From the NCBI GenBank assembly GCA_002491565.1, contig DKWE01000106.1:1-6007 (forward strand): a stretch of DNA of 6,007 nucleotides, in the 5' to 3' direction. A program made the position numbers and the translations under genes. Positions 1 through 5,633 of this stretch are shown here, one piece after another. This DNA is from Lachnospiraceae bacterium UBA7160 (lineage in GTDB: Bacteria; Bacillota; Clostridia; Lachnospirales; Lachnospiraceae). The notes below the pieces were generated by a model. That model was not told where the DNA came from. It ran no database searches and saw only the letters and a program-made list of their open reading frames with translations. Each line of letters opens with the position of its first letter. Within the stretch, counting starts at the first letter, position 1.

Positions 1-1365
1 CATAAGGATCTCAGCACCTTCCTTCCCGTAGTTTTTCTCCAGCTGCGACAGAGATTGAATGATCGGCACCAACGTCAGCTTTCTGGACCGGCCAGCGGAG
101 AACAGCGGCAGGATGTCGAACGGCGGCATGGTCCCCAGCTCATCGCAGAAGAATACAACGCGGTTTTGCAGCTTTCCACCGTTCTCATCCGCTACAGCAA
201 ACAATTCACGGGACAGTTGCTGGATCATCAACCCTGCCATGAAGTTTTTGCTGGGGTCTTCCTCCGGCAAAATCAAAAAAATAGCCGATTTCTTTCTGGC
301 AAAATTCTCCGCATTGATGCTACTCTCGAAGCACAGCACCTGCTCCAGCTCACTGTCCAAGAAACTGTTCAATCGGGACAGTACCGTAGACAGAACAGAT
401 GCCATGGCCTGGTCCGAAGTGTTCAGCGCAGCACCGGCGAACCAGCGGGCCTTGTGTTCAGACGGCAGTTTGCTCATAAGTACCTGAAATTGACTTTTGC
501 CCTTGTCCGCGCCCGTGGCAGGCTCCAACAGATCCTGCACAAGCTTGAACACGGACACGATATGACGCCGCTCCCGCATCGCGCCGTCGATCTCTTTGGG
601 CGGCAGAAACTCTGCCAGCAGAAGGATCACAGCGGTCAAGAGGCCCTCAGCGGCATCATAGAAAAATGAATTTTGCCCGTAATTTGCATCATCACCATTT
701 GGATTGATAATTGTCTTGGCAAGGATTTTCGCATACTTCTCCGCCTTGGCTTTCGCGGCAATATTTTGCGGGTCCTTCACAGAAATATTCATATACTGAT
801 TGACCAAGGTGAGGAAATTGTTCCCGTCAGACCGTGTGGGATTTCGCAAATCAATCACCGCCACCTGATACCCATAGCACTGTGTCGCAATGGTTCCGTA
901 GTTTCGAGCGAGGTCTCCCTTTGTGTCAAGGGCCAGGAAGCTCATCCCGCTGGCACATGAAAACTCCAGATTTGGGTACAAAAAGAACGCCGTTTTACCG
1001 ACTCCGCTGGCGCCGATCATCAGACAATGGACGTCATCACTATCAATTAGAGCCGTAACCTTACCCTTTTTCCCAGTGGAGCCGAGGATCAGTCCCTGCA
1101 CCTTCGGCAGGTCCTTTCCCTTCCGCCACTCCGAAACCTTGAACAGCACCCGCGAGTAGGTCTGCGAGATCTCCTTCGGTAAGGCCCACCGGGCGGTGCC
1201 ATGCTGACCGTCCCCCACAACCTTGCTTTTAATGTTCAGCGACCCGCTGCCCGATCTGGAGGTTGCGAACCAGATCAATAAAAGCATCCCGCCGCAGATT
1301 CCGATCAGCAGCAAGGCGGACGGTGGAAGGGCTGTTATCTGTGTCCAATCAAACACGGTCCTCAC
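1..1365 (-). CDS. VirD4/TraG-type conjugative coupling protein (C-terminus beyond window)
   Basis: This is a type IV coupling protein, the inner-membrane ATPase that brings the relaxase-DNA complex to the conjugation channel and drives DNA transport. The 455 visible residues show one hydrophobic segment (about 14-34), a Walker A loop GASGVGKT (118-125), the family's ALDTKGDLARNYG stretch (145-157), a Walker B strand VVFFCDELG (403-411), and the downstream segment FSAGRSRKLTLVPIIQSLSQ (422-441) that follows Walker B in TraG/VirD4 proteins. The C-terminus lies left of the window. The start is uncertain. GTG at 1365 has AGAGGG seven bases upstream and is preferred; GTG at 1356 follows GGTGAGG closely, and ATG at 1401 lies in a hairpin stem without a clear ribosome site. 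The gene overlaps the end of the upstream gene by 17 bp, suggesting translational coupling. Many relatives carry two or more N-terminal membrane helices; only one is seen here. Family assignment is firm. Confidence 0.93.
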   Translation of the reverse strand, partial: MRTVFDWTQITALPPSALLLIGICGGMLLLIWFATSRSGSGSLNIKSKVVGDGQHGTARWALPKEISQTYSRVLFKVSEWRKGKDLPKVQGLILGSTGKKGKVTALIDSDDVHCLMIGASGVGKTAFFLYPNLEFSCASGMSFLALDTKGDLARNYGTIATQCYGYQVAVIDLRNPTRSDGNNFLTLVNQYMNISVKDPQNIAAKAKAEKYAKILAKTIINPNGDDANYGQNSFFYDAAEGLLTAVILLLAEFLPPKEIDGAMRERRHIVSVFKLVQDLLEPATGADKGKSQFQVLMSKLPSEHKARWFAGAALNTSDQAMASVLSTVLSRLNSFLDSELEQVLCFESSINAENFARKKSAIFLILPEEDPSKNFMAGLMIQQLSRELFAVADENGGKLQNRVVFFCDELGTMPPFDILPLFSAGRSRKLTLVPIIQSLSQLEKNYGKEGAEILM

Positions 1366-1984
1366 CTGCAAGCCCTCTAATGTCAGACCTGGGCCTGACA
1401 TTCGGTTTTGGAGAATTTACTTCACCAAATTCGACGTACTCGCCCATGATAGCAATGGCCTTGAAGTTGTCCCTGCTGTCCAGTGCCCGCTGCCACATCT
1501 CTTCCGCCTGCTCCTGCTGGCCGACGTTCTGGAGCGTTCGCCTAGTGATGCACAGCAGGTTATAAACGTTTCCCTCCGCGCCGAGGAGGGGCGCGACCGG
1601 CTTCGTCAGCGGCGGCTGTTCCAGGCCCTCAATCTCCATGATCTGCAAAATGTATGCCCGCATGATCTGCTGAATCTGTCGGGGCAGGTCCGCATGGATC
1701 GTCACCAGGGAGTCCATATAAGGCGCGGCAAGCTGCTGATCCAGAGCCTGTGTATTCCGAATGGTGATGTACCGGTACGGCCTCTTAGGAAGATTCTCAT
1801 TGAGTGAGAAGCGGGTATCGCGGATACCGATTGGGACGCCATAGCGCAGAGCAGTCTCCGCTTGGAGCTTCGTAAGATGGATGAGCTGCTTCCCGGCGTA
1901 GCCGCACCCCTCCTTGAAATCGTTAGTGTAATAGGCGATCAGATTGCGGATTGCCTCCATGGCTTTTTCTTTTTCAAGTTGCAT
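1349..1984 (-). CDS. Conserved-looking protein of unknown function in the transfer operon (211 aa)
   Basis: I cannot assign a named family with certainty. The protein is soluble, with no signal peptide or membrane segment. It begins with a charged helix (MQLEKEKAMEAIRNLIAYY), has a middle part with aromatic and arginine-rich strands (about 55-80), and then a helical C-terminal module at about 136-186 containing GNVYNLL (138-144), QAEEM (159-163) and MGEYVEF (180-186). From memory, a GN-x-[FY]-NL ... QA-x-EM ... EYV pattern recurs in small uncharacterised proteins of Firmicutes mobile elements; its function is unknown to me. The last 25 residues are basic and rich in Pro and Arg. The ATG start is supported by AAAGGA (1994-1999) nine bases upstream. 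The gene begins 19 bp after the stop of the Toprim gene and overlaps the coupling-protein start, so it is part of that operon. An accessory transfer role is inferred from context only. Confidence 0.8.
   Translation of the reverse strand: MQLEKEKAMEAIRNLIAYYTNDFKEGCGYAGKQLIHLTKLQAETALRYGVPIGIRDTRFSLNENLPKRPYRYITIRNTQALDQQLAAPYMDSLVTIHADLPRQIQQIMRAYILQIMEIEGLEQPPLTKPVAPLLGAEGNVYNLLCITRRTLQNVGQQEQAEEMWQRALDSRDNFKAIAIMGEYVEFGEVNSPKPNVRPRSDIRGLAGEDRV
1373..1378 (-). promoter_or_regulatory. Ribosome binding site favouring the GTG start at 1365
   Basis: AGAGGG on the minus strand lies seven bases before GTG 1365, inside the end of the upstream 211-residue gene. It is the best-spaced ribosome site among the three in-frame starts of the coupling protein and touches the 3' foot of the hairpin at 1379-1402. 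Confidence 0.55.
1379..1402 (-). promoter_or_regulatory. Hairpin directly upstream of the coupling-protein ribosome site
   Basis: The arms AATGTCAG and CTGACATT are perfect 8-bp reverse complements separated by eight bases. On the minus-strand mRNA the 3' arm ends at 1379 and the AGAGGG ribosome site begins at 1378. The hairpin lies wholly inside the coding end of the 211-residue gene, so ribosomes translating that gene would melt it. A role in coupling translation of the two genes is inferred. There is no T-tract after it, so it does not look like a terminator. Confidence 0.45.
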
Positions 1985-2003
1985 ATGGAAGGTTCCTTTC
2001 GTT

Positions 2004-2945
2004 TTACATATTCATTGTCATTTCCTGTTTTGTGAGGACCGGCCCGTCGGTCAGTTCGAGGTTCCAGTCCTTCTGGCCGGGGAAGATCGCCTCGATCTGG
2101 CTGTATCCTCTCTCCCGCAAGCCTTCTGAGATCCGTTGTGATGCCTCAATCCCCGCCTTGTCGTTGTCCAGGCACAGCGTCACCTGCCGCGGCATAGGAT
2201 TTTGTTCCAGCATCCACAGCAGCGCATTGTCGGACACGCCGCAGAGGGCGACATAGCTGTGCTTCTGCCACCCCTCCGGATGCAGTGTGATAAACGACAG
2301 CAGATCAATTGGAGCCTCGAAGGCATACACCCGGTCACTGCTCCCGCAGCAGTGGAAACTGTACCGGGAGTCGCAGCCAGCTACATTCCGCTTGAAGCCT
2401 TCTCCAAAGGAATAGAGCCCGCGCTTGTGTGCATGACGGGCAGCGCCGTGTTCATCGTACCCGACGAACACGGCGTTGTGATGTTCTCTGCTGCCGTCCG
2501 CAGACGGCTCCGCACTCTCATAGATCAGTTTTGCGTGGACGAACGCGTCCAGCACTTCCCGGCTGATGCCCCGGTGTTGGATCAGATAGGCGTACATCTG
2601 GCGCATATTAGGGCTGGCGGGAGGAAGCGAAAACACTTTTTTCTCCCTGCGTTTATTCTTGTCAACAGGTTCAAATGATTTGCCCTGTTCACCATCCAGC
2701 AGCCGCGTGACCGCTTCCGGGTACGTCATCCCATAAAACTTTTGCAGGAACGAGATCGGTCCGCCGCCTCGCTTTTCGGCGTGGTCGTACCATTCGTTTC
2801 CCCGGACCGTGACGCTGTGGTCGCTGGCAAGCCGCTTCTCAAAACCGGAAGGCAGCAGCTTCTCTCCCTGCCGAAGCAGGAACTGTTCCAGATCGACTTC
2901 GGCGGCACGGCACTTCTGATCATCGGTAAAATGAACGTATGCCAT
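2004..2945 (-). CDS. DUF3991 and Toprim domain protein (primase-like)
   Basis: This protein of 313 residues has the layout of primase-like proteins common on Firmicutes conjugative elements. Residues about 15-85 resemble the N-terminal fold of DnaG-type primases (SVTVRGNEWYDH, then GGPISFLQKFYGMTYPEAVTRLL) but lack the zinc-binding cysteines, as I recall is usual in this family. A basic linker (about 96-104) precedes the DUF3991 region (about 113-183). The Toprim core follows, with the acidic residue in YAFEAPIDLLSF (E210) and the metal-binding pair in LCLDNDKAG (D260, D262), then the typical KDWN motif near 292-295. Toprim domains bind metal in primases, topoisomerases and nucleases; priming or processing of the transferred strand is inferred. 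ATG 2945 is chosen because AAAGGAG (2952-2958) lies six bases upstream; the TTG two codons earlier is poorly placed. The gene leads the 211-residue and coupling-protein genes and diverges from the DUF2325 gene across about 86 bp. Confidence 0.92.
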   Translation of the reverse strand: MAYVHFTDDQKCRAAEVDLEQFLLRQGEKLLPSGFEKRLASDHSVTVRGNEWYDHAEKRGGGPISFLQKFYGMTYPEAVTRLLDGEQGKSFEPVDKNKRREKKVFSLPPASPNMRQMYAYLIQHRGISREVLDAFVHAKLIYESAEPSADGSREHHNAVFVGYDEHGAARHAHKRGLYSFGEGFKRNVAGCDSRYSFHCCGSSDRVYAFEAPIDLLSFITLHPEGWQKHSYVALCGVSDNALLWMLEQNPMPRQVTLCLDNDKAGIEASQRISEGLRERGYSQIEAIFPGQKDWNLELTDGPVLTKQEMTMNM

Positions 2946-2960
2946 GCTCAACTCCTTTCC

Positions 2961-2989
2961 TTGCTTTTTGTCGTGTGATTGGATATAAT
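2961..2989 (+). promoter_or_regulatory. Sigma-A-type promoter for the DUF2325 gene
   Basis: TTGCTT (2961-2966) and a perfect TATAAT (2984-2989) are separated by 17 bases, the ideal spacing. Transcription would begin near 2996, giving a leader of about 36 bases before ATG 3032. Its -35 region abuts the ribosome site of the divergent Toprim gene (2952-2958), so any promoter for that gene must overlap this one or lie further right. Flanking bases closely match the second promoter at 4963-4991. Confidence 0.8.
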
Positions 2990-3013
2990 GATTTTAATAA
3001 TTCCGCTATGAAA

Positions 3014-3025
3014 TACCTGGAGGTA
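3014..3025 (+). promoter_or_regulatory. Ribosome site of the DUF2325 gene inside a short dyad
   Basis: GGAGG (3019-3023) lies eight bases before ATG 3032 and decides that start over ATG 2939, which lies upstream of the promoter, and ATG 3008, which has no ribosome site. The site sits in TACCTGGAGGTA, whose 5-bp arms TACCT and AGGTA are reverse complements. The dyad may be an operator or simply chance; the two-base centre is too short for a good RNA hairpin. Confidence 0.6.
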
Positions 3026-3031
3026 CCCCCC

Positions 3032-4948
3032 ATGCCTGGAAAGAAAAAAGATTCAGCCAGCTGGAAACTGGCTGGCGAACCAATCAATCCCCCCACTCTG
3101 TCTACGGCAGATGAGCGCATTTTTTCGGAGAAATTTTCTTTCCACAAGGAATTCAGATCCGATATTCCGGATACCGAATTTCTTGTTTCTCTGTCTGCTA
3201 TGAGGATCAGAGAAAGCGCGGCGCGGGCTGTCCTGGGATTTCTATGCCGGGAATTCGGGGAGAAATATCAGCAGAGTGAGATCATAAAAGCCGTTGCCAC
3301 AGCAGTCTCTCTCCCGTTTTCCATCACGGAGAAATTCGTGAATTCCCTGCCATTTCTGATGGGAGCGGCGCTGTGGCTGTTGGACTATGCCGCCAGAGAG
3401 GGCGTGGAGGATGAACTTCTTTCCCTGCTCCCGGACGATCCGGACGATGGTATGATCTTCCGCTCTCCAATGGTGGATGACTTCACACATTCTCCGGATG
3501 ACATTCTCCGCCTCATGACCGTTCTGCAAAACCGGAACACCACAGGCCGCAGCGCATTCAGAAAGATCATGCGGATGATTGACAAGGACGCTGCCGCCGC
3601 ATTGCGAAACGCCTTCAAAGCCTGTTTCTTGGACTATTTTGGACGGTATATGGAGGTTTGCTCCCGTGTAAAACCTGCATCCCTATCCGACAAGCCCGGT
3701 TTTTCACCGCCTGACTTTCGAACCACCGGTCCCGATCTGTTTTCGGCGGTAGCAGCAACGATGCGGGACGAGCCAGACGTTACGTTTCTCATCCTGACAT
3801 CCGCCCTGGTTGGTGCGCCGGAGGAGGAACTCCGTTCCCAGCTGCATTACCGCAGATCCATCAATGCGCTGCGCGGATTCAAGGTGAGCGATCCCTATGC
3901 GGTCTGCGCTGCGTATTTTCTTCTGGAAAAGGAGGAGGATGCCCTTGCCTCCTTGAACACACTGACCAGCGCAGTCGTTTCCTGCGCGGAACAGCACCTG
4001 CCCTGGGGCGCGGGTGAACCGCAGGCTTGGCCAGTATCCTTTGAGAAGGGCAGTCCCGACTATGAACTCCGCCATGCATTCGTCGAGTCCGATGTGGAAA
4101 CAGACGAGCCGGACGAATTGCCCGATGTACCAGTGGAAGCGGGACAGATGCTTTCGGAAGCGCAGTTGTTCTATCTGACCACCGGGTATGCTTTACCCCG
4201 CAGGCGTGTTCCGTCTCAGGAGCTTGCCGGGTGGTTCGTCAAACAAGGACTGCCGGAGGAGCGGGCGCAGATGTTTGCGTTCGGTGCTATGCTGGCGCAT
4301 TACCAGGACGCTCTGCGGGATCAGATCTTCTGGCATCGCCCATTTGATGATTACGAGGAAGACGATACTGCCGCAGAGGAACCAGCTCCCGCACAGCAGG
4401 AAAAATCCGAGTCTTGCGACGCCGTCCAGATAGCTGTTCTGACACGGCAGATCAGAGATCTGCGCAGGGCGCTCCACGAATCTGAGCAAACGGCAAAGCA
4501 GTTTCAGGAACAGGTCTTTGAGAAAGAGCGTCAGTCCGCACGGGACCGGATGGAACTCAGCCAACTTCGTGAGGTCCTCTACCGGATGAAGTCCGGCGAG
4601 GAGCAGCCGGACCAGCAGATAGAAACTGCTATTGAGCTGCCATGGCGGGTAACACGGCGGGTGCTGATTTTTGGAGGCCACGAGACTTGGCTCAAGGCGA
4701 TCCGCCCGCTTCTGCCGGGCGCAAGGTTTTTTGAGCCGGACAGCCTTCCGGATCTCGGTGTGCTGAAATCTGCGGATGTTGTCTGGATACAGTCCAACGC
4801 GCTTTCCCATAAGTTTTTCTACCGTGTCATCAACTCCGCCCGGAAAGAAAACATCCCGGTCCGCTATTTTGGCTACGCCAGCGCTCGGAAATGTGCGGAA
4901 CAGTTGGTCGTGGATGAAATGTTGGCAGATAAAGAGGCTGATTCATAG
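3032..4948 (+). CDS. Large DUF2325 domain protein with coiled coil and unrecognised helical N-terminal region (638 aa)
   Basis: The C-terminal domain (about 538-625) matches DUF2325. It starts with a beta strand and glycine turn, RVLIFGGHETW, followed by SADVVWIQSNALSHKFFY and IPVRYFGYASARKCAEQL. The domain's biochemical role is unknown to me. Before it lies a likely coiled coil (about 463-520) rich in Gln, Glu, Arg and Leu. Residues 1-437 are mostly helical, with no motif I recognise. A hydrophobic stretch near 106-118 (FLMGAALWLLDYA) is too short for a confident membrane helix. Two acidic linkers (about 351-372 and 438-462) separate a middle helical block (about 374-437) from its neighbours. 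The protein begins MPGKKKD and has no signal peptide, so it is probably cytoplasmic. It has its own promoter and runs against the flanking transfer genes. It may be a regulator, an accessory transfer protein or cargo; the sequence does not decide. The reading frame and the DUF2325 call are firm. Confidence 0.9.
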   Translation: MPGKKKDSASWKLAGEPINPPTLSTADERIFSEKFSFHKEFRSDIPDTEFLVSLSAMRIRESAARAVLGFLCREFGEKYQQSEIIKAVATAVSLPFSITEKFVNSLPFLMGAALWLLDYAAREGVEDELLSLLPDDPDDGMIFRSPMVDDFTHSPDDILRLMTVLQNRNTTGRSAFRKIMRMIDKDAAAALRNAFKACFLDYFGRYMEVCSRVKPASLSDKPGFSPPDFRTTGPDLFSAVAATMRDEPDVTFLILTSALVGAPEEELRSQLHYRRSINALRGFKVSDPYAVCAAYFLLEKEEDALASLNTLTSAVVSCAEQHLPWGAGEPQAWPVSFEKGSPDYELRHAFVESDVETDEPDELPDVPVEAGQMLSEAQLFYLTTGYALPRRRVPSQELAGWFVKQGLPEERAQMFAFGAMLAHYQDALRDQIFWHRPFDDYEEDDTAAEEPAPAQQEKSESCDAVQIAVLTRQIRDLRRALHESEQTAKQFQEQVFEKERQSARDRMELSQLREVLYRMKSGEEQPDQQIETAIELPWRVTRRVLIFGGHETWLKAIRPLLPGARFFEPDSLPDLGVLKSADVVWIQSNALSHKFFYRVINSARKENIPVRYFGYASARKCAEQLVVDEMLADKEADS

Positions 4949-4962
4949 GGAATGAAACTTCC

Positions 4963-4991
4963 TTGATTTTCCTGTTTGTATCTGCTATACT
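4963..4991 (+). promoter_or_regulatory. Sigma-A-type promoter for the small NrdD-tail-like gene
   Basis: TTGATT (4963-4968) and TATACT (4986-4991) are separated by 17 bases, with a TG at 4983-4984 forming an extended -10. Transcription would begin near 4998, giving a leader of about 19 bases. The promoter begins 15 bp after the stop of the DUF2325 gene, so the small gene can be made both independently and by read-through. It closely resembles the promoter at 2961-2989 at the same spacing. Confidence 0.75.
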
Positions 4992-4999
4992 GATTCCTC

Positions 5000-5011
5000 G
5001 GAGGAGGAGAG
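5000..5011 (+). promoter_or_regulatory. Extended purine-rich ribosome site deciding the start at 5017
   Basis: GGAGGAGGAGAG ends five bases before ATG 5017 and offers repeated GGAGG registers, so translation is probably strong. It rules out the longer frame beginning at TTG 4963, which would lie within the promoter itself. Just upstream, TCCTC (4995-4999) is complementary to GAGGA (5001-5005), with only one base between them. Confidence 0.75.
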
Positions 5012-5016
5012 AGCAG

Positions 5017-5277
5017 ATGCAAGTTGTTGTCTTGAATGGGACACTGACCGAAGCCGAGCAGGATTCCTATATCCGGCAGGCCACAGCGGTGTACCCCATG
5101 AGTATCATTGAGAAGCTGTTTTTGAATGTACAGGGAGATCACGTGGATGTCAGCTATGATCTCCACCGCTTCCGCAACATGCGGAAGATGGGCGGATACT
5201 GCATTGGGGAACCGGCTGCCTGGAACACGGCCAAGCAGGCGGAACTGAGAGACACGGTCCCAAATCCTATTGAGTGA
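5017..5277 (+). CDS. Small protein resembling the glycyl-radical tail of anaerobic ribonucleotide reductase (NrdD-like, 86 aa)
   Basis: The C-terminal half contains RKMGGYCIGEPAAWN (56-70) followed by TAKQAELRD (71-79). From memory, this resembles the end of NrdD, where an R-x-CGYLG-x-P segment carries the glycyl radical and is followed by an FN-x-GKQEE-x-x-x-R stretch; G60 would be the radical position. The N-terminal half (MQVVVLNGTLTEAEQDSYIRQA, then LNVQGDHVDVSYDLHRF) is a small strand-helix-strand unit unlike NrdD, and the zinc-binding cysteines that precede the radical loop in NrdD are absent. Small Firmicutes mobile-element proteins of this kind are, I recall, often labelled as anaerobic ribonucleotide reductase. 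Whether this one carries a radical is unknown; it cannot be a complete reductase. It has its own promoter and a strong ribosome site, follows the DUF2325 gene by 68 bp, and converges on the zinc-ribbon gene with 3 bp between stops. Confidence 0.85.
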   Translation: MQVVVLNGTLTEAEQDSYIRQATAVYPMSIIEKLFLNVQGDHVDVSYDLHRFRNMRKMGGYCIGEPAAWNTAKQAELRDTVPNPIE

Positions 5278-5280
5278 TTC

Positions 5281-5619
5281 TCAGGAACTGGAAGCCTTCT
5301 TCGGCATCATGTTTTGGTAATACCGCCGTGCTCTGGCCCTTTGGTTGAGCCGCTTGTCCCGCTCGATGATCTCGCATTTGACACAGCGAAAACCGCTGCC
5401 GTTGAAAATCTTTCCGCAGCAGATACACACATGGCGGGGGACGATCTCCTCCCGTTCACACTCGCAGAGCGCGGCAACTTCTTTCCAGGGAACGTCCCAC
5501 CAAGAGGCAGCCTCCACGGTAGCCTGTTCCCAGTCGGGAGCATCCACGACAGCTAGCCCGCATTCAGGATGGCGTACCCACCAGAGATGCTGGGGCGGTG
5601 CTTTCTTTGCAATTGGCAT
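5281..5619 (-). CDS. Small Cys4 zinc-ribbon protein of unknown function (112 aa)
   Basis: The family is not recognised with certainty. The N-terminal part (about 10-57) is a compact tryptophan-rich segment, LWWVRHPECGLAVVDAPDW then ASWWDVPWKEVAALCE, that looks like a folded domain. It is followed by a probable zinc ribbon with CICCG (C65, C68) and CVKC (C79, C82), then a strongly basic tail (about 88-108, with RARARR) suited to nucleic-acid contact. C52 and C54 lie just before the ribbon. There is no signal peptide or membrane segment. The ATG start is strongly supported by AAGGAGG six bases upstream (5626-5632), which overlaps the stop codon of the relaxase-like gene; the two are 11 bp apart and probably translationally coupled. 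A DNA-binding or relaxosome accessory role is inferred from the ribbon, the basic tail and the position directly after the relaxase. Confidence 0.85.
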   Translation of the reverse strand: MPIAKKAPPQHLWWVRHPECGLAVVDAPDWEQATVEAASWWDVPWKEVAALCECEREEIVPRHVCICCGKIFNGSGFRCVKCEIIERDKRLNQRARARRYYQNMMPKKASSS

Positions 5620-5625
5620 ACAAAA

Positions 5626-5633
5626 CCTCCTTA
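5626..5633 (-). promoter_or_regulatory. Ribosome site overlapping the relaxase-like stop codon
   Basis: On the minus strand TAAGGAGG combines the stop codon of the relaxase-like gene with a near-perfect ribosome site six bases before ATG 5619. Ribosomes ending on the relaxase message would be placed to reinitiate on the zinc-ribbon gene. Confidence 0.8.

Noticed and set aside
55..669. Long plus-strand open frame opposite the coupling-protein gene
   Set aside because: It lies wholly antisense to a gene with clear Walker motifs, has no ribosome site, and its translation is low-complexity His/Gln/Arg-rich without family features.
1223..1807. Plus-strand open frame across the coupling-protein and 211-residue genes
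   Set aside because: It has no ribosome site, is antisense to two well-supported genes, and its translation shows no recognisable domain.
2202..2678. Plus-strand open frame opposite the Toprim gene
   Set aside because: It is a shadow of a gene with intact Toprim motifs and has no start signals.
2946..2951. TTG start two codons before ATG 2945 of the Toprim gene
   Set aside because: AAAGGAG would lie directly against the TTG, whereas it is ideally spaced for the ATG.
2939..3031. Longer N-terminus for the DUF2325 protein from ATG 2939 or ATG 3008
   Set aside because: ATG 2939 lies upstream of the promoter and ATG 3008 has no ribosome site, while GGAGG is well placed for ATG 3032.
3704..4075. 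Minus-strand 123-residue frame opposite the DUF2325 gene
   Set aside because: No ribosome site and no recognisable domain; it is antisense to a well-supported frame.
4193..4810. Minus-strand 205-residue frame opposite the DUF2325 gene
   Set aside because: It could have continued the minus-strand operon across the island, but no ribosome site is seen and its composition looks like a reverse-frame shadow of the coiled coil and DUF2325 coding region.
4963..5016. Longer N-terminus for the 86-residue protein starting at TTG 4963
   Set aside because: That codon is the -35 element of the promoter, and the strong ribosome site points to ATG 5017.
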